From: Hydrogenophaga sp.
Lineage (GTDB): Bacteria > Pseudomonadota > Gammaproteobacteria > Burkholderiales > Burkholderiaceae_C
DNA: 64,000 nucleotides
Direction of reading: 5' to 3'
Assembly: GCF_030651625.1 (NCBI RefSeq)
Contig: NZ_JAUSCF010000034.1
Location: forward strand, 1-64,000
Part shown: piece by piece, positions 49,874 to 58,197 of the stretch
How the letters are laid out: every line of letters starts with the position of its first letter
Position numbering within the stretch: position 1 is the first letter of the stretch
Made by a program: the position numbers and the translations under genes
Notes under the pieces: generated by a model
What the model was told of the DNA's origin: nothing
What the model saw: only the letters and a program-made list of their open reading frames with translations
The model's database searches: none

Positions 49874-51626
49874 ACCCAGCGGCCTGAACGCGCTGTGTCG
49901 CGCACGGCGCCATGGCGTCCAGACCGGGTTGGTAGGCATTGGTGTTCACGTCCATCAGTCCCAGCACCGAATGGAAAAAGTGGTCGTGCGAGATCGGGGT
50001 ATGCACACGCGCACGCAAGCAAGGCATGGCAACACCCGTGCGCTGCTGCAGCCCTGGGGAGAGCCAGGTCACCATGGGCACATGGGTCTGTTGGGCAGGG
50101 GCCAGCGCATAAGGAACACCATGCAGGTACAGACCCCGCTCACCCAGCGACTCGCCATGGTCCGACACGTAGATCAGACCGCTGTCGTGCGTGCCCTGCA
50201 CGCTCTTTTTCTCCACCCAGTGCAGCACCTGATCCAGAAACTGGTCGGTGTAGGCGATCGAGTTGTCGTAGGCGTTGTCAAGCTGCTCGGACGTACAGTC
50301 GCTGAGGGTGGTGCTGGCGCATTCGGGCTGAAAGCGTTTCCGGGCCTGCGGCGCTCGCCGGAAATACGCGGGGCCGTGACTGCCCATCTGGTGCAGCACG
50401 ACCACCGCGCCCCGTTGCAGCCGCTGCGGGTCCAGCGCGGCCAGGCGATCGTCGAGCCCTGCGAGCAGGGCCTCGTCGAAACAATCGCTGCCTTCACACA
50501 GGCTGGCCCCTGGAACTGGCATCGGTGCATCGCGGGTGCTGGCGTGGGGCACCCGGTCACACACCCCCTTGCAGCCGGACTGGTTGTCCAGCCACAACAC
50601 CGCCAGACCGGCGCGCTGCAACACATCGAGCAGATTTTCGCGGTCCGGTTCGGCGTTGCCGCCCGTTCCGCGCGTGAGCGGCGAAAACAGGCAGGGCACC
50701 GAAACCAGGGTGTTGGTGCCGCAGGAAGACACCTGGTCAAAATTCAACAAGTCCCCTGCATCGCGCCAACGGGTCAGCAAGGGCGTGGTGTCACGCCCAT
50801 AGCCATTGAGGCCAAATCGGTCAGCCCGCGCCGTCTCGCCCACGACGAGCACCAGCAATGGAGGACGGGTCTGCTGGAAGTAGCTGGCACCCAGGCGGGC
50901 GTCCTCCCCCACCGGTTGCAAAGCGCGAATTTTCCTGGGGCCTTGTTCAGCCGCCACCACGCCCGCGGCGTAGACCGCATTGAGCGGGCTCACCATGTAG
51001 CGAAGGGACTTGTCGTTGCGCATCAGCGTGGCCAGGCCCTGGTAGCTGACCAGCACCACAACCAGCGCCAGCAGCAAGCCAAGCGCAGCCCCGCCCACAT
51101 TTCGCGCCAGCTGCGGCCCGGCAGGGCGGTAGGTCAGGGGCCTGCGCCAGAGCCACCACAACGGTGGCGCCGCCAGAAAACCCAAGCTGATGGCCAGAGA
51201 GGGGGAGAGCAGGTCGCGCACTTCGCGCACGTCGGTGTGAAGGGCGTTGGCCAGCATCGTCGGGTCGATCACCACACCGTACTGCCACATGTAGTGGGCA
51301 CTGAACGCCGTGATGATCAACATCACGCTGGCCAGCGGGCGCAACAGCCGTGGCCAGTTCAACAGGCAAAGCAGGGTGGCCGTGATGCCTGCGATCAGCA
51401 GTGCCAGCCCCAGGATGCTGCCCACCCGTTGCCCCAGCGACTGATCCAGTGCAAACAGCCGCTGCCACAGCGGCAGGTTGCCCGGACCTGCCATCCACCC
51501 GGTCATCCACCAGACCATGGTCCACGCCGATCGAGGCCCAGGGTCAGGGACTGATCGGCGAGCACGAAACGGCGTTGCGAGAACACCAGGCCACCAGCGC
51601 GCGGTGGCTGAAAGAAGCGACGACAT
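49851..51626 (-). CDS. eptA: Lipid A phosphoethanolamine transferase (EptA type)
   Basis: A 591-residue inner-membrane enzyme with five helices and a periplasmic sulfatase-fold domain that moves phosphoethanolamine from phosphatidylethanolamine to lipid A, lowering binding of polymyxin. Marks are LVVGETARADRFGLNGYGRD with the metal-site Glu, the nucleophile threonine in CGTNTLVSVPCLFSPL, HQMGSHGPAYFRR and YVSDHGESLGERGLYLHG. The start ATG at 51626 follows GGAGGTGGGTGTC. It lies downstream of the PmrAB-like genes on the same strand, with a gap of 137 bases. Confidence 0.94.
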   Translation of the reverse strand: MSSLLSATARWWPGVLATPFRARRSVPDPGPRSAWTMVWWMTGWMAGPGNLPLWQRLFALDQSLGQRVGSILGLALLIAGITATLLCLLNWPRLLRPLASVMLIITAFSAHYMWQYGVVIDPTMLANALHTDVREVRDLLSPSLAISLGFLAAPPLWWLWRRPLTYRPAGPQLARNVGGAALGLLLALVVVLVSYQGLATLMRNDKSLRYMVSPLNAVYAAGVVAAEQGPRKIRALQPVGEDARLGASYFQQTRPPLLVLVVGETARADRFGLNGYGRDTTPLLTRWRDAGDLLNFDQVSSCGTNTLVSVPCLFSPLTRGTGGNAEPDRENLLDVLQRAGLAVLWLDNQSGCKGVCDRVPHASTRDAPMPVPGASLCEGSDCFDEALLAGLDDRLAALDPQRLQRGAVVVLHQMGSHGPAYFRRAPQARKRFQPECASTTLSDCTSEQLDNAYDNSIAYTDQFLDQVLHWVEKKSVQGTHDSGLIYVSDHGESLGERGLYLHGVPYALAPAQQTHVPMVTWLSPGLQQRTGVAMPCLRARVHTPISHDHFFHSVLGLMDVNTNAYQPGLDAMAPCATQRVQAAGFKPSSAG

Positions 51627-51694
51627 GACACCCACCTCCAAGCCAGCACTTGCTGGCCGGGCCAGTGTCCAGAATTCAAGTTAAACGAGCCTTA

Positions 51695-51706
51695 TCTCGA
51701 TCGAGA
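51695..51706. promoter_or_regulatory. 12-bp palindrome upstream of eptA
   Basis: TCTCGATCGAGA, a perfect palindrome in the eptA leader, 68 bases before the start. The region also has TTTAACTTGAA on the minus strand, only loosely like a PmrA box. Function is unproven. Confidence 0.35.
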
Positions 51707-51763
51707 CAACAGCGATTTCAAGCGAAGACCTTTTCGCGGACCGCCTCCAGGCGGCCAGTTCGC

Positions 51764-53125
51764 TCAAAGGGCATCGACACGCACATCCCATCGCAATGTG
51801 AATCGGGTGGTCATGGGCGAAACTGCGCCATCGCGTTCCAGCACGGCGCCCATCTGCTCCGCGATGCGCTCGACCAGCCTCAGCCCCAACCCCAGACCTG
51901 CGGCTGGTGACGCGACAAGGGGCGCAGCACCAGGGCGCTGGCCATCGTCACTGACCGAAACCCCCATCGCATCATCGTCTTGCCAGACCACCACTTCCAC
52001 CTGGGTGCCGGGCGGGGTGTGTCTGAGCGCATTCTCGATCAGGTTGCGCAACGCGAGCTCCAGCAGCAAGGCAGATGCATGTATCTTCACCGCATTTTCA
52101 GGCTGTACAAGGGAAAGCTCCTGCCTGCTTTCATGCGCCTGCTGGGCATGTGCAGCAATGAGCGACGCCGCAAGCACACCGAGATCCACAGGCTCGACAA
52201 CGTGAAGAGGCTCTGCGGTCGCCAGGCGATGGGCGCGCGCAAGATCGAGCAGCTGCGACAGAATCCGGCCAGCACGCAGAGCCTCCTGCTCCAGCTGACC
52301 CAGCCTTTCGGGCGTCGCTTCCCGTCGGGCCGCACGCGCCTGCAATGCAATCGCTGCCAGAGGCGTGCGCATCTCGTGTGCCACATCCGAAGCGAACTCG
52401 CGTTCGCGTTGTGCGCGCGTCTGCAAGGTGTCGACCAGGGTGTTGATGGCCGCCACCGTGCTGGAGAACTCACGAAACCGGTGTTGCGTGTCGAGCCGCT
52501 GGCCAGCGAAGCCGTCGAGCGCCGCCACTTCGCTGGAAAGCCGGTCCAGCGGACGCAGGCCACGCCGTATCGCCCACCACAGCATCAGCGCCACCAGAGG
52601 CAGCACCAGCAAGGCGGGACGAGCCACGTGTTCGGCCACGTCCCGGCCCAGGTCGTAACGCCGGGCCATGTCCATCAGCACCGCCACGCGACGCGCGCCG
52701 TCGGCGGTTTCACCCACGTACATGCGCCAATCGACAGCCCCGGCCGGACCCTGGTGGGTCACGGTGAACAAACCCGGCGCGGGCGTCTGCCCCAGACCCA
52801 GTCCAGGCCACAGCCCATGGGTGTCGGTGACCAGGCGTTGACCCTCCCACTGCAACACCGCCAGCTCCAGCACGTAGGCCTGGGTGGGTGGCAGGTTCAA
52901 GGGAACCATCGCCGGCGGGCTCACGCCCTGTGCGGTGTGCAACCAGAGGCGCGTGGCGGCCACCAACTGCCCGTCGGTGATTTCGCCGGCTTCGTGGTGA
53001 CCGGTGTACCAGGCCACCGAAATCAGGGTCAGCCAAACCACGAGCAATGCGCCGAGCGCCCAGAGCCACAGATGGCGCCAAAGGGGTGGCTGCAGCAACC
53101 GGGCTCGGGACCCTGGCACATCCAT
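51764..53125 (-). CDS. Sensor histidine kinase, PmrB/QseC type
   Basis: A 453-residue kinase with two helices (about residues 17-40 and 165-185) around a periplasmic domain of roughly 120 residues. The histidine motif is FASDVAHEMRTPLAAIALQ, with N-box NLIENALRHTPPG and G-box GLGLGLRLVERI. It overlaps the response regulator stop by one base (TGATG). The context with eptA suggests a sensor of cationic peptides, metal or pH, though the periplasmic ligand motif cannot be read. Confidence 0.9.
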   Translation of the reverse strand: MDVPGSRARLLQPPLWRHLWLWALGALLVVWLTLISVAWYTGHHEAGEITDGQLVAATRLWLHTAQGVSPPAMVPLNLPPTQAYVLELAVLQWEGQRLVTDTHGLWPGLGLGQTPAPGLFTVTHQGPAGAVDWRMYVGETADGARRVAVLMDMARRYDLGRDVAEHVARPALLVLPLVALMLWWAIRRGLRPLDRLSSEVAALDGFAGQRLDTQHRFREFSSTVAAINTLVDTLQTRAQREREFASDVAHEMRTPLAAIALQARAARREATPERLGQLEQEALRAGRILSQLLDLARAHRLATAEPLHVVEPVDLGVLAASLIAAHAQQAHESRQELSLVQPENAVKIHASALLLELALRNLIENALRHTPPGTQVEVVVWQDDDAMGVSVSDDGQRPGAAPLVASPAAGLGLGLRLVERIAEQMGAVLERDGAVSPMTTRFTLRWDVRVDAL

Positions 53126-53853
53126 CAGCGCGCGCGGGTGGAAGTACCCCCCGTCCCGTCATCGTCGCGTGGCACGAAATAGCCCACACCCCTTACCGTC
53201 TTGATCAGCGATTCACCCAGCTTTCGACGCAGGTGGTGCACATGCACTTCAATCGCGTTGCTCTCCACCGTTTCACCAAAGCCATACAAGGCAGACTCGA
53301 GCCGTGACCTGGACAGCACCTGTGGGCGAGCCTGCAACAAGGTGAGCAGCAATGCAAATTCCTTGCCTCCCAGCGTGACGTATTCACCTGCGAGTTGAAC
53401 CGTGTGTGCGGCGGGATCGAGCACAAGGTCACCATGCTCGATCACCGGTTTGCTTCTTCCACTGGCCCGCCGCAGCATGGCGCGCAAACGCGCGAGCAAT
53501 TCGTTGGCATCGAACGGCTTGACGATGTAGTCGTCCGCCCCGCTGTCAAGGCCGCTGATACGGTCACTCACACCATCACGCGCCGTCATGATCAACACCG
53601 GCATGTCTCTGTGGGGCAGTGCGTCGCGCCCCCCAGAGGGTTCGCGCCGGTGTCGCAGTCGGGCGAGCAGGTCCAGGCCGTCGCCATCGGGCAGGCCCAG
53701 GTCGAGCAGCATGACATCGAACGGCTCCACCGATAGCATCGCCCAGGCAGCGTCCAGCGTCTGACACACGTCCACCGCATAACCGCCCTGGCGCAGCGAA
53801 GCGGTCAGGCCGCTGCCGATGCCGGGATCGTCTTCAACCACAAGTGCGCGCAT
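53125..53853 (-). CDS. Response regulator, PmrA/QseB type
   Basis: A 242-residue OmpR-family regulator. The receiver has LVVEDDPGIGSGL, phosphoacceptor Asp in MLLDLGLPDGDG and DDYIVKPFDANE. The winged-helix domain has EFALLLTLLQARPQVLSR and HHLRRKLGESLIKTVRGVGY. An insertion of about a dozen residues (EPSGGRDALPHRD) lies between helix 3 and strand 4 of the receiver; most members lack it. It begins 39 bases below the -10 element of a promoter with a PmrA-type box. Confidence 0.92.
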   Translation of the reverse strand: MRALVVEDDPGIGSGLTASLRQGGYAVDVCQTLDAAWAMLSVEPFDVMLLDLGLPDGDGLDLLARLRHRREPSGGRDALPHRDMPVLIMTARDGVSDRISGLDSGADDYIVKPFDANELLARLRAMLRRASGRSKPVIEHGDLVLDPAAHTVQLAGEYVTLGGKEFALLLTLLQARPQVLSRSRLESALYGFGETVESNAIEVHVHHLRRKLGESLIKTVRGVGYFVPRDDDGTGGTSTRAR

Positions 53854-53891
53854 GTCAGCGAAGGGCTCGACGCCCCTGTAAAAAGGAAATC

Positions 53892-53923
53892 ATTATCCAA
53901 AGCGCGCTTAAGCATCCCTTAAA
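53892..53923 (-). promoter_or_regulatory. PmrA-type box overlapping promoter of the regulator-kinase genes
   Basis: CTTAAG-CATCC-CTTAAA (53907-53923) matches the YTTAAK-N5-YTTAAK pattern of PmrA. On the minus strand it is followed 9 bases later by GATAAT (53897-53892), a good -10. So the box covers the -35 of the regulator gene and could drive autoregulation. It is also 25 bases upstream of the divergent PAP2 gene. Confidence 0.7.
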
Positions 53924-53947
53924 GCGGCCCAGCGATGATGGAGCATC

Positions 53948-54694
53948 ATGCATGTTCCTGTCCACAATCCTGCTTGCGCGTCGGCTCTCTCGCCAAAACC
54001 TCGTCTGCTGCACGCCTGGGTTGCACTTCTTTTGCTGACCCTGTGGTGGGACGCCACAGGTGCCGACCTCACCGTCATGCAGGCCATTGGCCAACCCGAC
54101 GGATTTCCCTGGCGCCACCAGTGGCTGCTGGAGTCGGTGTTGCACGACGGGCTTCGCCAGGTGGCGTTCGGTCTTTTCGCATTGATCGGGCTCTGGGCAC
54201 TCTGGCCTACCCGCCAGGACAAGGGAATGCAGTGGCGAGTGGGGCGACGCGAGCGGGTGGTGGTACTCATGCTGGTGGTGCTTTCTCTGCTGGCCGTGAA
54301 CATGGTGAAGTCCGTCAGCCGCACCAGTTGCCCCTGGGAGCTGCAGATGTTCGGCGGCAATGCCAGCTATGTGTCCCACTGGAACCTCTGGGTCGGGGAT
54401 GGTGGCGGTGGCCGCTGCTTCCCCGGCGGCCACGCATCCAGCGCCTTCGCCTTCTTTGCGCTCTGCCTGCCCTGGCTGGCGCCGCCAGACGCCTCGACCA
54501 GGCCAGTGCGGCTGGGCTGGGGCATGCTCGCCACTGTCTTGCTGATGGGCCTGGTGGCGGGCGCCGCACAAACGCTGCGCGGTGCGCACCACCCCAGCCA
54601 CACGTTGTGGACGCTGCTGATCTGCGGTGGCGTCAGCCTGGCGGGCTGGTATGCGGCGAGACCCCGGCTGACAGCGAGCAGGGTTCAACCCTGA
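53948..54694 (+). CDS. PAP2-family phosphatase (LpxE/LpxT-like)
   Basis: A 248-residue inner-membrane phosphatase with about six helices. The three PAP2 motifs are K-S-V-S-R-T-S-C-P-W (from residue 120), CFPGGHASSAF and TLRGAHHPSHTLW. It may dephosphorylate lipid A or undecaprenyl pyrophosphate. It is divergent from the regulator gene, with the PmrA-type box between, and its end overlaps the epimerase end by 10 bases on opposite strands. The hydrophobic start (LLHAWVALLLLTLWW) is the first helix rather than a signal. Confidence 0.85.
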   Translation: MHVPVHNPACASALSPKPRLLHAWVALLLLTLWWDATGADLTVMQAIGQPDGFPWRHQWLLESVLHDGLRQVAFGLFALIGLWALWPTRQDKGMQWRVGRRERVVVLMLVVLSLLAVNMVKSVSRTSCPWELQMFGGNASYVSHWNLWVGDGGGGRCFPGGHASSAFAFFALCLPWLAPPDASTRPVRLGWGMLATVLLMGLVAGAAQTLRGAHHPSHTLWTLLICGGVSLAGWYAARPRLTASRVQP

Positions 54695-55698
54695 AAGTCA
54701 GCACCGTAGTAACTGCGATACCAATCCACGAAGCGCTGCACACCAAGCTGCAAATCGGTGTTGGGGCGAATGCCAAAGCCCTTTTCCAGCGCCGTGGTAT
54801 CGGCCCAGGTTTCCGGCACATCGCCTTGCTGCATGGGCATGAAGCGCTTGATGGCCTCAATGCCCGTGGCTTTTTCAATACAGCCGATGAAGTCCAGCAG
54901 GCTCACCGGCGCGCTGTTGCCCACATTCAGCACGCGGTGCGGCACCTCGCCTGCGCCAGCCACCAGCGGCACGGCCATGACCTTGACCACCGCGTCAACA
55001 ACGTCGTCCACATACGTGAAGTCGCGGCGCATCTGGCCGTTGTTGTAGACATCGATCGGCTGGTGCGCCAGGATGGCACGCACGAACTTGAAAATCGCCA
55101 TGTCGGGTCGGCCCCAGGGGCCGTACACCGTGAACAGCCGCAATGCCGTGGCCGGGATCTGATAGAGGTGGCTGTAGCTGTAGGCCATCAGCTCGTTGGC
55201 CTTCTTGCTCGCGGCATACAGGGAGATCGGGCGATCGGTGACCTGGTCTTCGCGCAGTGGCATCTGGTTCGATGCGCCATAGATTGAGCTCGACGAGGCG
55301 TAGACCAGATGCGGCACGGCGCTGTGACGGCAGCCTTCGAGCACGGTGAGCATCCCAGCCAGGTTGCTGTCCAGGTAGGCCATGGGGTGGTCCACCGAGT
55401 GACGCACACCGGCCTGGCCCGCCAGATGCACGACGCGCTCGAAACGGTGCATGGCAAACAGTCGGGCAATGGCGTCGCGGTCGGCAATGTCCAGCGCATG
55501 GAACACGAAGCCCGACTGGGCCTGCAACTGCCGCAGGCGGGCCTGCTTGAGGCTGGGTTCGTAGTAGGCGTTCAGATTGTCCAGGCCGTGCACCTGCAGC
55601 CCCAGACCCAGCAGGCGCTGGCTCAGGTGAAAACCGATGAAACCGGCTGCGCCGGTAACGAGCACAGGTCCTGCGGCTTGGGAGATCAAAGTGTTCAT
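54685..55698 (-). CDS. UDP-glucuronate 4-epimerase-like NAD-dependent epimerase
   Basis: A 337-residue SDR-family epimerase. The Rossmann motif is TGAAGFIGFHLS (near residue 15), catalytic YASSSSIYG and the Y-x3-K in LYAASKKANE. LFTVYGPWGRPDMAIFKF is characteristic of UDP-glucuronate 4-epimerases, which give UDP-galacturonate. It is last of four overlapping genes with two glycosyltransferases and a VTT protein. Its likely product would be the sugar those enzymes attach to lipid A. Confidence 0.88.
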   Translation of the reverse strand: MNTLISQAAGPVLVTGAAGFIGFHLSQRLLGLGLQVHGLDNLNAYYEPSLKQARLRQLQAQSGFVFHALDIADRDAIARLFAMHRFERVVHLAGQAGVRHSVDHPMAYLDSNLAGMLTVLEGCRHSAVPHLVYASSSSIYGASNQMPLREDQVTDRPISLYAASKKANELMAYSYSHLYQIPATALRLFTVYGPWGRPDMAIFKFVRAILAHQPIDVYNNGQMRRDFTYVDDVVDAVVKVMAVPLVAGAGEVPHRVLNVGNSAPVSLLDFIGCIEKATGIEAIKRFMPMQQGDVPETWADTTALEKGFGIRPNTDLQLGVQRFVDWYRSYYGADFQG

Positions 55699-57476
55699 GG
55701 CAGGACCCCGTGCGTCACCGGGCGGTAAACAAAACGCTCGGCCTTGATGGGGCTGCCGCACACTGGCGTGAGGGTTTCGGACCCCAGCAGTACCCATTCA
55801 CGGCGATGTGCCCTGCCCAGCGAGACGGCGCGGGAGACGTCGAAACAGCTCAACTCAGCGCCTGTGGGCACGAGCAGGAATCGTCGGGGCGCCTCTCGCA
55901 TCCAGATCCAGGCGTTTTTCTCCTGCTCGGCCAATGGTGCCAGATAGCTGAAATGGGTCAGTGGCCTTTGGGCAAAGAGCAGAAACTGCTCCTTGAAATA
56001 GAGCAGGCCCAATTCGGCACTGCCGGGCAACCGCTGCTCAACTTCCTCCATCTGGCGTTGCGGTGTGCGGTACGGGTCCGCCAATGGCCAGACCAGCAGG
56101 GAGACAAACAGCCAGACCGCCAGGTTGCTGGCCGCGAGTCGAACGAACAGATCGGCCCGGCGCAACCACACCAGCAAGACCAGCCATGCCAGCCCAAGAC
56201 CGATCAGCGGATACGCCACAGCGCCGAGCAGTTCGCTGTGGTCCTGGAGCCGTGATGGCAGGCGCTGCGGCTCAAGCAGCACCGCCAGGCCCAAGCCGGC
56301 GATCAGCACGGCCAGCGCCATCAGCAGCCACTGCAAGACGGTTCCAATCTTCAACGCCAGCGCGCGTTCTCGAACCTGCGCCCACAGCACCGCCACCACC
56401 AGCGACAACATCGGCAGCGCTGGGAGGATGTAGACCTCACGCTTGCCCGAGCTGAGCGAGAAGAACAGCAGCACCAGCCCCACCCAGGCCAGCAGCACAC
56501 GCAGTTTCGGGTCCTCCCGGAGCAGGCCCACCAACGGCCTCCAGAACACCAGCAGCAGGACCGGCAGCGGGAACCACACGGTCGGAATGGCCTGGGTGAA
56601 GAAGTAGTGCCAGGGCTTGACGTGATGCCAGGCATTCACGAAGCGCTCACCGGTCTGACGAAACAGCAGGTCATTGCGGTAGGCCACCATCGCCTCGGTG
56701 CCGCCGTTGTGCACCTGCCAGAGCATCGGCCCCAGCCAGAGAGCGATCACCGCCAGCATCACCGGCAGACCGAGCAGCAAGCGCCAGTTCCAACACGCAC
56801 CGGGGGACCGGCTTTTCGGGCCCGCGGGTGCGGTCCCCCCTTCAGCGGGCAGGTGCGGAGCGGCGCAGGGGAAATCCTTTCTCCACAGAGCCAGCGGCAA
56901 CATCATCAGCAGGGGCAGGAAGCCGACGCCTTTCGTCATGATGCCCAGGCCCATGGCCACCCAGCTGACGTAGTACCAGCGCCAGTGCGGCCCGGTCAGG
57001 AAATGGCGAAGCAGGCCATAACAGCCCAGCGTGATCCAGAACGCGACCAGCGCATCCATCTGCGCGGCCTTGCCTTGCAACAGAAACTGCGGCGTGAAGG
57101 CCAGCACCAGCACGGCGAGGAGGGCAGTCTGTGCATTCCACAAGCGCCGGCCGAGGTCGTACACCAGCCACAGGGTGCCGATCGCGGCCAGCGCGCTGGG
57201 TAGCAGGAACGACAGCTTGAGGTTGCCAAGCAACCCGTAGAACAGGGCGCTGAGCCAGATGAATACCGGCGGCTTGTCCGGGTAATACTCGCCGCCCCGG
57301 GTAGGAAACAGCCACTGCCCGGTCTCCACCATCTCGCGGGCGATCTGGGCAAAGCGGGGCTCGTCTGCCGGCCAGGGAAAACGCAGGCCGATGCCGGCCA
57401 GCAGCACCACGGCCATGGCCACCAACCAGAACAGCGTCTGGCGACGAATCGATGCGTCAGAAGTCGTGGTGGTCAT
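55695..57476 (-). CDS. ArnT-like glycosyltransferase (GT83)
   Basis: A 593-residue membrane glycosyltransferase with about twelve helices. The N-terminal WPADEPRFAQIAREMVETG carries the Asp-Glu typical of ArnT/PMT catalytic loops, followed by GGEYYPDKPPVFIWLSALF. Such enzymes transfer a sugar from polyprenyl phosphate to lipid A in the periplasm. A low-complexity loop (LPAEGGTAPAGPKSRSPG) lies near residue 225. Overlaps: four bases with the epimerase, 20 bases with the VTT gene. No arnA/B/D genes are nearby, so aminoarabinose is unlikely; galacturonate is a better guess. Confidence 0.86.
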   Translation of the reverse strand: MTTTTSDASIRRQTLFWLVAMAVVLLAGIGLRFPWPADEPRFAQIAREMVETGQWLFPTRGGEYYPDKPPVFIWLSALFYGLLGNLKLSFLLPSALAAIGTLWLVYDLGRRLWNAQTALLAVLVLAFTPQFLLQGKAAQMDALVAFWITLGCYGLLRHFLTGPHWRWYYVSWVAMGLGIMTKGVGFLPLLMMLPLALWRKDFPCAAPHLPAEGGTAPAGPKSRSPGACWNWRLLLGLPVMLAVIALWLGPMLWQVHNGGTEAMVAYRNDLLFRQTGERFVNAWHHVKPWHYFFTQAIPTVWFPLPVLLLVFWRPLVGLLREDPKLRVLLAWVGLVLLFFSLSSGKREVYILPALPMLSLVVAVLWAQVRERALALKIGTVLQWLLMALAVLIAGLGLAVLLEPQRLPSRLQDHSELLGAVAYPLIGLGLAWLVLLVWLRRADLFVRLAASNLAVWLFVSLLVWPLADPYRTPQRQMEEVEQRLPGSAELGLLYFKEQFLLFAQRPLTHFSYLAPLAEQEKNAWIWMREAPRRFLLVPTGAELSCFDVSRAVSLGRAHRREWVLLGSETLTPVCGSPIKAERFVYRPVTHGVLP

Positions 57477-58197
57477 GGGACGGGTTCTTCGTCGAGCCGG
57501 TGGCGCCACCCATAGGCGGCGCGAGGTTGGCTTTGAACTGTTTCAGCCGTTGTTTGAAACCGTGGTGGTACAGATACCAAGCCAGCAGGCTGGAACCGAT
57601 CAGCAGGGCAAAACTCATCCATATCTTCGAGCTGTCCTGCAAAGCCACACCGCGCCCGGCATAACTGAACAGCAAGGACTGCGGAAGGTAGCCCACGAGG
57701 CTGCCCAGGAACACCCCGCGCAGGCTCAGACCGGCAAGTGCAGCGGCCACATTGGTCGCCAGATTGCTGCCCACCGGCATGAGCCGGATGACGCAGATCC
57801 ACAACCAGGTGTCTTCGGCCAGCACCCGCCGCAGGAGCTCGATCCGGTGAGCGTGACGCTGGCGCACCCAGTCCATGCCCATCACGCGCACCACCCCGAT
57901 GGTCAGCAGCGCTCCGAATCCGGTGAGCAGGGCACTGACGACCCCACCCACAAAACCACCGAGCAAATAGCCGCAACTGAAGGCCAGCACCTGGCGCGGT
58001 CCACCCACAGCCGTGTAGAGAATGCCCCCCAACGCGAACACCGGCCAGGCCAGGCCCCAGTGCTGTCGGAACAGACTGCGCAGCAGGTCTTCTTCGGTGA
58101 ATGATCCCCACCAGCCGTAGTGCAGGGAGACGAAAGCCAGCATCAGCACAGCCGTCAGCCCCAGCGGCTTGACGAACAGACTGGCGCTAGATTTCAC
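57457..58197 (-). CDS. VTT/TVP38 (DedA-like) membrane protein
   Basis: A 246-residue protein with about six helices. The VTT core is seen in LAFSCGYLLGGFVGGVVSAL, LMPVGSNLATNVAAALAGL and GSLVGYLPQSLLFSYAGRG. Family members move lipids, and DedA relatives have been linked to undecaprenyl-phosphate recycling and polymyxin resistance. It is between two polyprenyl-phosphate-dependent glycosyltransferase genes and overlaps both, so a flippase role for the lipid-linked sugar is plausible. Confidence 0.85.
   Translation of the reverse strand: MKSSASLFVKPLGLTAVLMLAFVSLHYGWWGSFTEEDLLRSLFRQHWGLAWPVFALGGILYTAVGGPRQVLAFSCGYLLGGFVGGVVSALLTGFGALLTIGVVRVMGMDWVRQRHAHRIELLRRVLAEDTWLWICVIRLMPVGSNLATNVAAALAGLSLRGVFLGSLVGYLPQSLLFSYAGRGVALQDSSKIWMSFALLIGSSLLAWYLYHHGFKQRLKQFKANLAPPMGGATGSTKNPSHDHHDF

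Noticed and set aside
49929-51554. A 541-codon plus-strand frame opposite eptA
   Set aside because: Antisense to a well-supported gene; Gln/Arg/His-rich product without recognisable motifs.
51670-51690. Possible PmrA box directly upstream of eptA
   Set aside because: The TTTAA and CTTGAA elements lack the correct direct-repeat spacing.
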